A stretch of 64,000 nt of DNA from Mesorhizobium sp. 1M-11 (GCF_001303895.1 NZ_LJSD01000033.1:62001-126000); one strand, 5' to 3'; shown: positions 22,941 through 34,455, numbered from the stretch's first letter. The notes: a model not told the origin generated them from the sequence alone. Translations and numbers: made by a program.

Positions 22941-23771
22941 ATGCTCAGAAATTTCATGTTCGCAGCGGCAATCGCCGCCACCGCAGCCACGGCAAATGCC
23001 GCACCACAGGTTGAATTGTGGCGCCTCGATTGCGGCCGCATCGCGGTCAACGATCTCAGCGTCTTTTCCGACACCTTCGCTTATGCGGGCGAAAAGAAGA
23101 CGCTGACCGACAGTTGCTACGTCGTCCGTCATGGCAACGACTACATGCTGTGGGACACCGGCCTTCCCACCGCCCTGCTCGGCAAACCGCTGGCTTCCGA
23201 CCAGGTGCTGACGCCGACACTCGATCGCACGGTTCCGGATCAACTCAAGGAAATCGCCGTCAAACCTGAAGCCATCGGTCGGATCGGCATCAGCCACTAT
23301 CATTTCGATCATGTCGGCCAGGCTGCCGATTTCCCGAAGGCACGCCTGATGATCGGCAAGGCCGACCTGGAAGCGCTGAAGTCGAATCCGCCACCCTTCG
23401 GCGCCGAACCCTCCCTGCTCGCCCCTTGGCTCAGCGGTAGCGCGGCGGTGGACACGGTCGAAGGTGACAAGGACATCTTCGGCGATGGTACTGTCGTCAT
23501 GCTGTCAGCGCCCGGCCATACGCCCGGCAGCCACGCGTTGCTGGTCCGGCTCGCCGAAAGAGGCCCTGTACTGCTTAGCGGCGACGTCGTCCATTTCGAG
23601 AAACAGTTCGAAACAGATGGTGTTCCACCCTTCAACACCAACCGGGCCGACAGTCTTGCCTCGATGGCGCGGCTGCGATCGATGGCCAGCACGCTCGGTG
23701 CAACCCTGGTCGTCCAGCATGACGCCGACGACATCGCCAAGCTGCCGGCTTTTCCGGTCAGCGCGAAATAA
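22941..23771 (+). CDS. Exported metallo-beta-lactamase-fold hydrolase, N-acyl-homoserine-lactonase-like
   Basis: This is a 276-residue protein with a signal peptide (about residues 1-20). The full zinc-ligand set of the AHL-lactonase branch is present: HYHFDH (His119, His121, Asp123, His124), His193 (PGHTPGSH), Asp215 (SGDVVHF) and His260 (VVQHD). The substrate may be acyl-homoserine lactone, but lactonase-like members vary. The export signal makes it unlike cytoplasmic AiiA. It is divergent from the AraC gene and followed by a terminator. Confidence 0.85.
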   Translation: MLRNFMFAAAIAATAATANAAPQVELWRLDCGRIAVNDLSVFSDTFAYAGEKKTLTDSCYVVRHGNDYMLWDTGLPTALLGKPLASDQVLTPTLDRTVPDQLKEIAVKPEAIGRIGISHYHFDHVGQAADFPKARLMIGKADLEALKSNPPPFGAEPSLLAPWLSGSAAVDTVEGDKDIFGDGTVVMLSAPGHTPGSHALLVRLAERGPVLLSGDVVHFEKQFETDGVPPFNTNRADSLASMARLRSMASTLGATLVVQHDADDIAKLPAFPVSAK

Positions 23772-23786
23772 CCCAACCTAAAAAAC

Positions 23787-23814
23787 AACCCAGCCAATGA
23801 CTTGGCCGGGTTTT
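23787..23814 (+). terminator. Terminator after the lactonase-like gene
   Basis: AACCC-A-GCCAA, loop TGAC, TTGGC-C-GGGTT forms a 10-pair stem with one mismatch, followed by TT. It lies 16 bp after the stop codon. Confidence 0.72.
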
Positions 23815-23979
23815 CCGAATCCATTCCTGAGATTGTTGAATCAGTTTGTCCGATCGGATTGCATCCGATCAACAGCCTCACGCCCGCAAACGCGTCCCTT
23901 CCATTCATCGCCAAACTGCCGCACTGTTGCCTTTGGGTCTTGGGTATCCGTTGTCCTCGCGTTTTGACGAAACCCATCC

Positions 23980-24726
23980 TTGCGCCCTCCAATTGTCACG
24001 ATCGAGCCAACTGCAGTTGCCAAGGGCGCCGGTTTGACTCCCACTTCGGCAGTTTCTGCGCTGCAGGCCAACAATAGGGATTTGCCCCTTGGCATTGGGG
24101 CATCCTGCCTGCTGCATTTGTTATTGCTGGTCGGCCTGATGCTGCTTCCCATCCCACAAGCCTTGCGACTACCGCCGATCGAAAGCATCAAAGTCGACTT
24201 CGTGCCACCGCCGCAGGCACCTCGACCTGTGCAGCAAAGTGAACCGACCGCAACGCCGAAAGCCCTGCCGAGCACTCCTACTGTGCAGCCGCTCGTCCGG
24301 GCACCGCGCCCCGCACCGGCCCAGCCGCCGTTGATCAAGGCCGAAAAACTCTATTCCACACAGGTTCTCGCCGACCCGCGCAGCCGTGGTGCACGCAGAG
24401 CCTTGCCTCAGCTGGCGCCCCAGGAGCGTGTCATTCAGCTCTGCAACATAGAGGCTTTGGCGCAATTGCGTCGGCAGCGATCCGGTTTCCAGCCGGACTT
24501 GGTCGTTCCGTACGCAACGGAGGATACGAAGGTGACGGGTCAGCTACTTGAGGCAAAAGGCGCGGCGATACGCAGCAAGAAACACTGGTACGGGCTCGCA
24601 TTCAACTGCGAGGTAGCGCCGGATCTCAAGACTGTCGTCGCATTCGAATTCTTGCTCGGCGCGGAGATTCCGGAACAACAATGGGCAGACCACAATCTGA
24701 CCTTGGATGACGGCCCTGGCGATTGA
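23980..24726 (+). CDS. DUF930 domain protein with TonB-like N-terminal region
   Basis: Up to 248 residues. One membrane helix (GIGASCLLHLLLLVGLMLLP, about residues 38-57) is followed by a Pro/Ala/Gln-rich periplasmic spacer (about 65-130). The DUF930 domain then runs from about residue 148 (PQERVIQLCNIEALAQLRR) to WYGLAFNCEVAPD near 205. The start is uncertain: TTG at 23980 has no ribosome-binding site, while TTG at 24034 has AAGGGCG about 6 bp upstream. The resemblance to TonB is in layout only. Function is unknown. Confidence 0.68.
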   Translation: MRPPIVTIEPTAVAKGAGLTPTSAVSALQANNRDLPLGIGASCLLHLLLLVGLMLLPIPQALRLPPIESIKVDFVPPPQAPRPVQQSEPTATPKALPSTPTVQPLVRAPRPAPAQPPLIKAEKLYSTQVLADPRSRGARRALPQLAPQERVIQLCNIEALAQLRRQRSGFQPDLVVPYATEDTKVTGQLLEAKGAAIRSKKHWYGLAFNCEVAPDLKTVVAFEFLLGAEIPEQQWADHNLTLDDGPGD

Positions 24727-24751
24727 GCAGATCAGCCTGCGATGGCCACCG

Positions 24752-25003
24752 TCAATCTTTGGGCCTTACGCATTTCTTGTCGCGAAACAGCGCCCATTCC
24801 TCACACACGCGGCCATTGGGCAAATGGCAATAGCCGGTCTGGTTGCCGCTGGCGTCGGTACGGATCTTCGATTTGCCACCGATCTTGACGCAATGAACCG
24901 AGGCCGGATTGGCCATGCCGATCTTTTTGGCGGCTTGCGCGCCCTCGACTGACAAGAGCGGCAAGGCGGCAAAGCAGACGACCGCCATCAGAGCATTGCG
25001 CAT
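24752..25003 (-). CDS. Small exported DUF333 protein
   Basis: This 83-residue protein has a signal peptide (about residues 1-24). Mature NPASVHCVKIGGKSKIRT, followed by CHLPNGRVCEEWALFRDKKC, is the DUF333 (haemolysin-related) pattern with four conserved Cys. Function is unknown. It is positioned downstream of rpoD on the same strand, after that gene's terminator, so it is a separate unit. Confidence 0.82.
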   Translation of the reverse strand: MRNALMAVVCFAALPLLSVEGAQAAKKIGMANPASVHCVKIGGKSKIRTDASGNQTGYCHLPNGRVCEEWALFRDKKCVRPKD

Positions 25004-25021
25004 CGGGGACCTCCAAAGAAA

Positions 25022-25044
25022 AAGCCCGGGACATGCCCGGGCTT
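25022..25044 (-). terminator. Terminator of rpoD
   Basis: On the minus strand AAGCCCGGG, CATGT, CCCGGGCTT makes a perfect 9-bp stem, followed by TTTCTTTGG. It lies 8 bp past the rpoD stop codon. Confidence 0.85.
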
Positions 25045-25051
25045 GGTTGTC

Positions 25052-27076
<2,025 letters not shown>

Positions 27077-27375
27077 TCTAAGTCTTCTCCAGGCGGCCAT
27101 CCAAAGGGCCGCTTCGCTGCTGACAAATCAGTTGCGCTCGTTCACAAGCGCGTCTGCCAAGCCAGTACCTGCTTCTCACTTAACTCCAGATTAACCCTGA
27201 TATCTGTGGCGGGCTTCCCTTCCCGTCCAGTGCATACATCGTCATTTAGCGCCGATGCTGGGCATGGGTTAACGTTTCGAATCGTCCTGATTCCGTCATT
27301 CTGCCAGAAGGTCAAGCGCCTCTCGCATGATTCGCCTTAAAAAAGCGAATCAATTAGGCGCGCCTGATTGGTTGG

Positions 27376-29307
27376 CTATGCCCTGCCCGCCCGGCCGGAA
27401 GATATGCCAAACCCTTCGATCAATGCCTCTGTTGCCTGCACGTCGCGGAACTGCGCCTGGATCTCGACCAGATGCCGGTAATTCTCTTCGGTGGGATCGC
27501 TGGCGAGCGCCGCTTCGGCCTGCTTCAGCTCCCTATGTAATGTGCGTTGGCTGCGGTGCAAGTGCAGCACCTGGTTGAAGGCGTCGCGCGCATCGTCAAT
27601 CGCCGCGCTTTCCAGCGCCGGCCACTGCCTGGTGCGTCGGATCAGTGCCACCGCGCGCTCCCACACTTCCCGGCAGCCGGTTCGGTCGATCACCTCGATG
27701 ATGGTGTCGCGGTCGCTGGCCTGGTCGTGCGCCAGCGCATCGAGCAATGCGGCGTGCAGCCGGCGCAGGTCACTGTTGGCGAGATCGAGGAACTCCACAT
27801 ATTCGAAATTCTCGTCGATCAGCGCCGGATGGTTGACGAGCGCCACCACCACGGTCGCCTCGCGCACCGACATCACCTCGCCAGTGCGCTTCACCAGCGC
27901 CGAGCGGCCAAGGCTCTCGGTGATCGCACTGCGCCCTGCAGCGGCCGCCCCGCGTGACCATTGCCCGCCCTGCCGGCCACCTTGCCCTCGTTCGCCCGGA
28001 CGTGACGGGCGCGTGCTACGTTGCGGTGCAAAGAAACTCTGCACGCGCTCGCGCATCTCCTGTTGATAGTGATAGCGCACACTTTCATCGCGGATGCGGC
28101 TGGTGATCTCGCGCAGCGTCTTTTCGAGTTCGGCACGGCGCTCCGGCGTCTCGAAGACTTTGCCCCCGGTCTCACGCATCCAGATCAGGTCCGCCAGCGG
28201 CCGTGCTTCGGCAAGCACCGCCCGGAAGGCGTCCGGTCCATCAGCCTTGACCAGGTCGTCGGGGTCCTTGCCTTCGGGCAGAAGCGCAAAGCGTGCGGTG
28301 CGCCCGGACTGGATTGACGGCAGGATCAGGTCGGCGGCCCGCCATGCGGCTTTGAGGCCGGCGCCATCGCCGTCGAAACAAAGGATGGGCTCGCCCGACA
28401 TGCGCCACAGCAATTCCATCTGGTTTTCGGTGAGCGCCGTGCCGAGCGGCGCCACCGCGTTCTCGAAACCGGCCTGCGCCAGCGCGATCACATCCATATA
28501 GCCTTCGACGGCGATCACCGTGCCGCCGCGCGCCACGTCCTTGCGGGCACGCGCGAAATTGTAGAGCACGTTACCCTTGTGGAAGAGCTCGGTCTCGGGA
28601 GAATTGAGGTATTTCGCCGAAACATCCGCAGACATGGCGCGTCCGCCGAAGGCGATGATGCGCCCGCGCGAATCCGGGATCGGAAACATGATGCGGTCGC
28701 GGAACCGATCATAGGAAACCGGAATGTCATCGCCGAACACCACCAGCCCGCAGGCCTCGATCTGCGCCTTCTCGACACCTTTCGAGGCCAGGAATTCCTT
28801 CAGTGCGTTGCGGCTGTCCGGCGCGAAACCCAGTCGGAATGACTGCTGCGTCGCGGGCGTCAGGCCACGGTCGCGCAAGTAGGCGCGTGCCTTGGCCCCT
28901 TCGGAGCCATGCAGTCGCTCCTGGAAGAAGGCAGTCGCCATTTCCATGACATCGGTCAGGCTGGCCCGCTGTTTTTCACGCTGCTCCGCCTGTTCGTCGC
29001 GCGCCGGCATCGGCACGCCGGCCATGTCGGCGATGCGCTCGACCGCTTCGGGGAAACTCATGCCGTCGAGTTCGGTCAGAAAGCGGAAATGATCGCCCGA
29101 AACGCCGCAGCCGAAACAGTGGTAGCGCCCCTTCTTGTCCTCGCAATGGAAGGACGGGGTCTTTTCACCGTGGAATGGGCAGCACCCCCAATAGTCGCCG
29201 CGCGGTGCGTTCGTCTTCTTCCTGTCCCAGGCCACGCGCTGGCCGATCAGCGAGGAGATCGGCACGCGGTCGCGTATCTCATCGAGGAAGGTTGGGGGAA
29301 AGCGCAT
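27376..29307 (-). CDS. dnaG: DNA primase DnaG
   Basis: This 643-residue primase has an N-terminal zinc ribbon (CPFHGEKTPSFHCEDKKG...HCFGC, about residues 41-66), a core with YFLxSPET-like YLNSPETELFHKG, and a TOPRIM region (VIAVEGYMDVIALAQAG, about 255-271). A C-terminal DnaB-interacting helical region follows from about residue 480. It makes RNA primers at the replication fork. The start at 29307 (MRFPPTFLDEIRDRV) is chosen by family alignment. It is upstream of rpoD; a separate transcription unit with a terminator lies 5' of it. Confidence 0.96.
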   Translation of the reverse strand: MRFPPTFLDEIRDRVPISSLIGQRVAWDRKKTNAPRGDYWGCCPFHGEKTPSFHCEDKKGRYHCFGCGVSGDHFRFLTELDGMSFPEAVERIADMAGVPMPARDEQAEQREKQRASLTDVMEMATAFFQERLHGSEGAKARAYLRDRGLTPATQQSFRLGFAPDSRNALKEFLASKGVEKAQIEACGLVVFGDDIPVSYDRFRDRIMFPIPDSRGRIIAFGGRAMSADVSAKYLNSPETELFHKGNVLYNFARARKDVARGGTVIAVEGYMDVIALAQAGFENAVAPLGTALTENQMELLWRMSGEPILCFDGDGAGLKAAWRAADLILPSIQSGRTARFALLPEGKDPDDLVKADGPDAFRAVLAEARPLADLIWMRETGGKVFETPERRAELEKTLREITSRIRDESVRYHYQQEMRERVQSFFAPQRSTRPSRPGERGQGGRQGGQWSRGAAAAGRSAITESLGRSALVKRTGEVMSVREATVVVALVNHPALIDENFEYVEFLDLANSDLRRLHAALLDALAHDQASDRDTIIEVIDRTGCREVWERAVALIRRTRQWPALESAAIDDARDAFNQVLHLHRSQRTLHRELKQAEAALASDPTEENYRHLVEIQAQFRDVQATEALIEGFGISSGRAGRA

Positions 29308-29391
29308 GGCGATCATATAAGCACGGCCACCCGAACTGGCTATCGCTATCGCTGGCAATGCCCGGTTTTCACAGATGGTATCGGCAAATAA

Positions 29392-29419
29392 AAAAGGCGG
29401 CCCTTGTTGGCCGCCTTTT
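29392..29419. terminator. Bidirectional-looking terminator between dnaG and the RcnB-like gene
   Basis: AAAAGGCGGCC, loop CTTGTT, GGCCGCCTTTT forms a perfect 11-bp stem. In the minus direction it ends the RcnB-like transcript with a TTTTTTATT tract, about 20 bp after its stop codon. Confidence 0.85.
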
Positions 29420-29439
29420 GTTTGAGAAGAGCTCTCGGC

Positions 29440-29874
29440 TTAACGCGCGGCAAGCACGCCGGCGATCAAACCGGTCGCAATGCCAACGAGCAGATATTCG
29501 TCACCGACACGGATCCACTGCTGGCCGGCGCCCGGGCGACGCAGACCATAGCGATGATAGTCGCGGATGCCCTGGTAGCGTTTCCATTCCCGATAGCGCT
29601 GGCCCGACTTCCAGCGCGGCTCGCGCACCACTTCTTTTTCTTTACGGATGATCACCCGCTTTTCGACGGTGCGACGATCGTAGCGTCTGTCATAGCGCCG
29701 GTCGCCATGCCGCCGCTCTTCGTAGCGGCGGTCCTTGCGAATCGGCTCCTGCCACTGAACCGCGGTGACATTCGACTGCGGCACGGTGATCGCCGCGGCC
29801 GGCGCGGCGAAGCCCTGCAGGGTCGATGCCGCCAGCATCGAAACGGCCATGGCCGAGAGAATAAGACGTTTCAT
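29440..29874 (-). CDS. RcnB-like periplasmic protein (Arg-rich)
   Basis: This 144-residue exported protein has a signal peptide (about residues 1-24). A strongly basic stretch (RKDRRYEERRHGDRRYDRRYDRR, split around residues 46-68) leads into the RcnB-like C-terminal strand segment (LRRPGAGQQWIRVGDEYLLVGI, about residues 110-131). RcnB in E. coli limits nickel/cobalt efflux; here the role is unproven. GAGGAGTTACACC precedes the start at 29874. A palindrome CATTAC-N6-GTAATG lies at 29942-29959, 67 bp upstream, and could be its operator. Confidence 0.78.
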   Translation of the reverse strand: MKRLILSAMAVSMLAASTLQGFAAPAAAITVPQSNVTAVQWQEPIRKDRRYEERRHGDRRYDRRYDRRTVEKRVIIRKEKEVVREPRWKSGQRYREWKRYQGIRDYHRYGLRRPGAGQQWIRVGDEYLLVGIATGLIAGVLAAR

Positions 29875-30334
29875 GGTGTAACTCCTCGTTTGTTCGCACA
29901 ACGGAATAGAGCTCACAACATGAACCAAAACTGAATGTCAGCATTACAATTTCGTAATGAACATAGGCGTTTAGAGGATGTTTCGCACGTTTCTCAATTC
30001 ACTCCCATCTTCATTCGCTCTTCCGTGAAGCAACCATTTGCAACGCCTGACCGGCTTATGCGTTTCACGTTTCACGATGGCGCCCCGCGCTCCGTTCATG
30101 TTCAAATCCGACACCGGCCGCCGCTTGTCGGAGCGTGGTGACGTCAACAGAAATTTATTATCCGGCTAATGTAAGAATCGGCTGTTTTGCCTTATATGTG
30201 AACCTCATGACCCGCGCCATTTCAGATCGGGCCGACGCCAGTTTGACGCCACCGGCCACGCATTCATCCACATGCGGATTGCGATGCGCATGCGGATTGC
30301 GATGCGCTGCCAATTGTGCGCCGAGGACGTGCCC
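29875..30334. other. Intergenic gap between RcnB-like and Na/Pi genes
   Basis: This 460-bp gap has no supportable gene. It holds the CATTAC-N6-GTAATG palindrome (29942-29959), an AT-rich stretch at about 30150-30200 that may carry a promoter, and the 18-bp tandem duplication at 30272-30307. Confidence 0.5.
30272..30307 (+). repeat. 18-bp perfect tandem duplication
   Basis: ATGCGGATTGCGATGCGC occurs twice in direct succession (30272-30289 and 30290-30307). Each unit contains in-frame ATG codons in the same frame as the downstream transporter, and would add MRIAMR repeats if translation began there. The true start is at 30335. Confidence 0.75.
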
Positions 30335-31999
30335 ATGAGCGGCTCGGTCGTTCTTCTGCATCTAACCGGCGCCGTGGCGCTGATGCTGTTTGCCACGCGC
30401 ATGGTGAAGACCGGGGTCGAGCGCGCCTATGGTGATGTCCTGCGGCTGAAGCTGCGCGGCACGATGAAGAATCCGCTGCTGGCGGTACTGGCAGGCACGG
30501 CGCTGGCGATCGCGTTGCAGAGTTCTACCGCCGTCACGCTCCTGGTCGGTTCGTTCGCCGGAGCCGGCATCGTTTCGGGCATGGCGGGGCAGCTTGCCGT
30601 GCGCGGCGCCGAGATCGGCTCGGCCGTTGTCGTCAAGCTGCTCACCTTCGATCTCTCGCTGATCGTGCCGATCTGCCTGATCACCGGCACGATCATGTTC
30701 ATGGCCACCGAGCGGCGCGACTGGCGCCAGATCGGCCGTATCCTGATTGGCGTCGGGCTGCTGCTTTTGTCGCTGGAGATGATCGGCCAGGCTTCCGAGC
30801 CGCTGCGCGAAAGCGAGCTGCTGCCCGTCATCATCGATTATTTCAAGGGCGACCCCGTCACCGCCTATCTGCTGGCTGCGCTCGCCACCTGGTTGTTCCA
30901 GTCGAGCATCGCGGCCGTGCTTTTGATGACCACGCTGGCAGGACGTGGTTTCATCCCGCCGGAACTCGGCATCGTGCTGGTTCTGGGCGTCAACCTCGGC
31001 TCTTCGATCATCGCCCCTCTGCTCACCCGCAATGCCGAGCCAGCCGTGCGCGTCGTGCCGGTCGGCAATCTTCTGATGCGCGGTCTCGGCTCGCTGGTGA
31101 TGCTGGCGCTGTTTCTCGCCTTCAAGCCGCCGGTGACGTTCCTGGGCAGCACCGGGCCGAACCAGATCGTCAACGCCCATATCCTGTTCAACGTCATCAT
31201 CCTGCTCGCAGGTCTGCCGCTGGCTGGCCTCGTCTACAATGTCTCCCGGAAAATCGTCGCGCTGGGTGCAAAGAATGCTCCGGCGGATGCCTTCCAGGTG
31301 ACCGAACTTTCGGCACTGAACGAGGCCGCGCTCAATGTGCCCTCACAGGCGCTGGGCAACGCCACCCGCGAAGTCGTGCGCGTCTGCGAAACCGTCGAGA
31401 TCATGCTGAAGCGTGTCATCGACCTTTACGAGCAGGCCGACGAAGACAAGATCAGGGCGCTTGCGGCGCTCGATGACCGGGTCGACCAGAAACACGCCGC
31501 CATCAAGCTCTATCTCGCCAAGGTCACCAAGAACTCGCTGACCGAAGACGAGGCGTTACGCTGCCAGGAGCTCATCGGCGCCTGCGTCAAGCTCGAGCAG
31601 GTCGGCGACATCATCGTGCGCAATATGCTGCCCTTGGTGCGCAAGAAGATGGAGCGTGGGCTGGAGTTCACACCCGAGGGCTGGCGTGAGCTCACCGCTT
31701 TCCACGCTTCGGTGCTTGCCAATGCAAGGCTTGCCTTCAACGTGCTGATTTCCAGCGACGCCGAAACCGCGCGCCAGATCGTCGAGGAGAAGGACCGGCT
31801 GCGCGACCGTGAGAAGCAGACCAGCCAGGCGCATTTCCTGCGCCTGCGCGACGGCTCGCCCAACAGCATCGAGACCAGCACCATCCATCTCGACACCATC
31901 CGCGACCTGAAGCAGATCAACTCGCTGCTCGCCTCCATCGCCTATCCGGTGCTGGAAAAGCGCGGCCTGCTCAGCGATTCCCGGTTGCGGGCAAGCTGA
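30335..31999 (+). CDS. Na/Pi cotransporter family protein with PhoU-like tail
   Basis: This 554-residue protein has about eight hydrophobic segments to residue ~310, with the repeated ALQSSTAVTLL (about residue 60) and WLFQSSIAAVLLM (about residue 190) Na/Pi-cotransporter motifs. A C-terminal cytoplasmic PhoU-like helical domain spans about 340-530. It probably imports phosphate with sodium. The start at 30335 follows GAGGACGTGCCC. No Pho box or phosphate operon is obvious nearby. Confidence 0.88.
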   Translation: MSGSVVLLHLTGAVALMLFATRMVKTGVERAYGDVLRLKLRGTMKNPLLAVLAGTALAIALQSSTAVTLLVGSFAGAGIVSGMAGQLAVRGAEIGSAVVVKLLTFDLSLIVPICLITGTIMFMATERRDWRQIGRILIGVGLLLLSLEMIGQASEPLRESELLPVIIDYFKGDPVTAYLLAALATWLFQSSIAAVLLMTTLAGRGFIPPELGIVLVLGVNLGSSIIAPLLTRNAEPAVRVVPVGNLLMRGLGSLVMLALFLAFKPPVTFLGSTGPNQIVNAHILFNVIILLAGLPLAGLVYNVSRKIVALGAKNAPADAFQVTELSALNEAALNVPSQALGNATREVVRVCETVEIMLKRVIDLYEQADEDKIRALAALDDRVDQKHAAIKLYLAKVTKNSLTEDEALRCQELIGACVKLEQVGDIIVRNMLPLVRKKMERGLEFTPEGWRELTAFHASVLANARLAFNVLISSDAETARQIVEEKDRLRDREKQTSQAHFLRLRDGSPNSIETSTIHLDTIRDLKQINSLLASIAYPVLEKRGLLSDSRLRAS

Positions 32000-32106
32000 C
32001 AGTCGCCACTATCCAGAAAAACTAAACCCTGATCCACGATTTCTGGATTGCCTGTCGGGCCTGATCATGTTCAGAGGCCCTTCACAAGGCCTTTTTGAGC
32101 AGTGCC

Positions 32107-33294
32107 ATGCCGCTTCCGCTGATTGCCCTTTTCCTTGCCGCCTTTGCTTTCGGCACGACCGAATTCGTCATCGCAGGCGTGCTGCCGCAAGTGGCCGAGG
32201 GTTTGAACGTCTCGGTGCCGAGCGCCGGCTACCTCGTTTCCGGCTATGCACTCGGCATCGCGATCGGCGGTCCGTTGCTGACACTTGCTACCTCGAGGGT
32301 CTCGCGCAAGACGCTTTTGATAGCACTGGCGGTCGCCTTCACCATCGGCCAGATCGCCTGCGCCGTGGCGCCCGACTTCCTGTCGATGCTGGCACTGCGC
32401 ATAGCGGTCGCCGTCGCGCACGGCGCCTATTTCGGCGTCGCCATGGTGGTTGCCGTTGGCCTTGTGCGTCCTGAACAGCGCGGCATGGCGATCGCACTCG
32501 TCCTGTCCGGCCTCACCGTTTCCAACATCATAGGCGTGCCGGTCGGCACCGCGATCGGCAATCTCTGGGGCTGGCGCGCCACCTTCTGGGTGATGAGCCT
32601 GTTGGGTGTGGCCTCCCTTCTGGCAATGGCAGTTCTTATTCCTCGAGCCACCGGGGCTTCCGCGAGACCGGCAGGCCTGGCGCATGAAGTGCGTGCGCTC
32701 GGCCGCCAGCAGGTATGGACCTCGCTCATCCTCATGCTGATGCTGATGATGGGCCAGATGACGCTCTACACCTACATCACCCCTTTCCTCGAGGAAGTGA
32801 CCGGCCTGACCAAGGCGCAGGTGCCATGGGTGCTTCTGCTCAACGGCGTCGGCGCCACCATTGGCGTTTTCGCCGGCGGGCGGTTGGCGGACTGGAAGCT
32901 GATGCCGTCGCTCATCACCATGTTCGCGCTGCAAGCGGTGATGCTGACGATCATCTATCTGGTCAGCCCCTACCCGCTGCCGATGGTCGTTGCGATCACG
33001 CTGTGGGGAGCACTCAACTTCTCCATCGGCGCACCGATCCAGGCGCGTATCCTGTCCTGGACGGCTGATGCCTCAAACCTCGCCTCGTCGCTGATCCCGT
33101 CAGGCTTCAACATCGGCATCGCGCTTGCCTCCTCGGTCGGCGCCGTCGTCCTCAGCGCCGGCTACGGCTATCGCATCCTGCCGGTACTCGGTATTGTCGC
33201 CATGGTCGTGGCGTTTGCCGTAGCGGTCATCTCCTTCGCAGCCGAGCGCCGCAGCGGTCTGCGGCCGCCTCGGCCCGCGGCAGCCGCCGAGTAA
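32107..33294 (+). CDS. MFS transporter (DHA1 family, AraJ/PbuE-like)
   Basis: This is a 395-residue 12-segment permease. FGTTEFVIAGVLPQVAEGLNVS (split, about residues 14-35) is the DHA1 signature of the AraJ/YdhP/PbuE branch, and GPLLTLATSRVSRKTLL is the loop between helices 2 and 3. The likely role is drug or metabolite efflux. An upstream TTG at 32095 is possible. It converges with the isoprenylcysteine-methyltransferase-like gene. Confidence 0.85.
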   Translation: MPLPLIALFLAAFAFGTTEFVIAGVLPQVAEGLNVSVPSAGYLVSGYALGIAIGGPLLTLATSRVSRKTLLIALAVAFTIGQIACAVAPDFLSMLALRIAVAVAHGAYFGVAMVVAVGLVRPEQRGMAIALVLSGLTVSNIIGVPVGTAIGNLWGWRATFWVMSLLGVASLLAMAVLIPRATGASARPAGLAHEVRALGRQQVWTSLILMLMLMMGQMTLYTYITPFLEEVTGLTKAQVPWVLLLNGVGATIGVFAGGRLADWKLMPSLITMFALQAVMLTIIYLVSPYPLPMVVAITLWGALNFSIGAPIQARILSWTADASNLASSLIPSGFNIGIALASSVGAVVLSAGYGYRILPVLGIVAMVVAFAVAVISFAAERRSGLRPPRPAAAAE

Positions 33295-33312
33295 CCGCGG
33301 AAAAGCACCTGC

Positions 33313-34011
33313 CTACCAGACGTGTGGAACCAGCCGATAACGCACGCGACGGCTGTAGTCGTCATAATCGACGAACTGCCGCCGCAGCGCCTTTTCCTCG
33401 TTAACCGAACGCCATGCTAAAGCGAGGCTCAGCGCAAGCGAGCCCCAGAGGCCGGCCCAGGAACCGAGCAGCAGCGGCATGCCGAAGAACAGCAGCAGTG
33501 CACTCGAATACATCGGATGGCGCACCAGCGCATAGGGTCCGGTATCGATCACCGTCTGGCCTTCCTGGATCTTCACCACAGGTGCCGCGAAACTGTTGAC
33601 GTTGAAGGTCCAGAAGCAACCCACAAAGTTCGCGAGGATCAAGAGCGCACCCACCACCTGCAGCCAGAGCGGTACGGCAGTGAAGTTCGAACGGGCCGCA
33701 TCCCATGGCATGAAGGCGAACCACAGGCAGAAGGCGAGCACGAACAGCGAAAGCCAGACCTTGTCCCATCCCTCCTGCCCCTTCTGGATCGGCGAGCTCA
33801 TCCGTTCGCGCAGCAGTTGCGGACTGCGTCGCGAGAGCCAAGCGATAAGGGCGACACCGCCGCCCCCAAACAGGACGATCATGATCCAACCCGCGGGATA
33901 GGCGAGCGTGCCGGCAGCCAGGAAGGTGACCACCGCCATGAAGACCATCCACAGCAACAGCTGCAGATAGTAGCCGACCAGCGTTCTCTGGCCTTTGGCT
34001 TGCGATGTCAT
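33313..34011 (-). CDS. Isoprenylcysteine carboxyl methyltransferase-like membrane protein
   Basis: This 232-residue protein has five or so hydrophobic segments. The C-terminal half contains GPYALVRHPMYSS (about residues 160-172) and RQFVDYDDYSRRVRYRLVP (about 209-227), the ICMT/PEMT-type methyltransferase signature. The substrate is unknown (lipid or a small hydrophobic molecule, with SAM). It follows a 144-residue membrane protein by 9 bp, so the two form an operon. Confidence 0.8.
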   Translation of the reverse strand: MTSQAKGQRTLVGYYLQLLLWMVFMAVVTFLAAGTLAYPAGWIMIVLFGGGGVALIAWLSRRSPQLLRERMSSPIQKGQEGWDKVWLSLFVLAFCLWFAFMPWDAARSNFTAVPLWLQVVGALLILANFVGCFWTFNVNSFAAPVVKIQEGQTVIDTGPYALVRHPMYSSALLLFFGMPLLLGSWAGLWGSLALSLALAWRSVNEEKALRRQFVDYDDYSRRVRYRLVPHVW

Positions 34012-34020
34012 GTCAGAACC

Positions 34021-34455
34021 TCATTGTCCCGCGGCGTCGCCACGTGGTGCGGCGATCCAGCCGACATACGTCAGATAAAGCCCCACTAGCGTGAGCAGGC
34101 CGAAACCTGCCTGGACCAGACCGAGATGCGGCATCGCGGCTGCCGCGCCATGGTCGATCAATTCCGGTGCCGCCATCAGCACGGCCCCACGTAGCGCCAG
34201 GAACCAGCCGAACACCGAAATCAGGATGGCAGCGAGGCTGCGCCAATATTGGTGGAAGGCGATGATGACGAGGCCGCACAGCAGCAAAAGTCCTCCGGTC
34301 ATCCAGACGACGATCCCGTTCTCGAAGAACCCGGACAGCGTCTGCCCCATCGTCGGCGCGCGGTAGATGATGGCGCCGGTGGCGATCGCCACATAGGGAC
34401 CGATGACGCGAGCGAACGCCCGCGTGCGCATTTCAGCAACAGATGGGCCTGGCAT
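34021..34455 (-). CDS. Four-helix membrane protein, unknown function
   Basis: This 144-residue protein contains four hydrophobic segments (about residues 13-32, 45-68, 74-93, 110-132). CAGGAGGCATTCC precedes the start at 34455. It stands directly upstream of the ICMT-like gene and divergent from the GbsR-type regulator, which likely controls both. I do not recognise the family. Confidence 0.7.
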   Translation of the reverse strand: MPGPSVAEMRTRAFARVIGPYVAIATGAIIYRAPTMGQTLSGFFENGIVVWMTGGLLLLCGLVIIAFHQYWRSLAAILISVFGWFLALRGAVLMAAPELIDHGAAAAMPHLGLVQAGFGLLTLVGLYLTYVGWIAAPRGDAAGQ

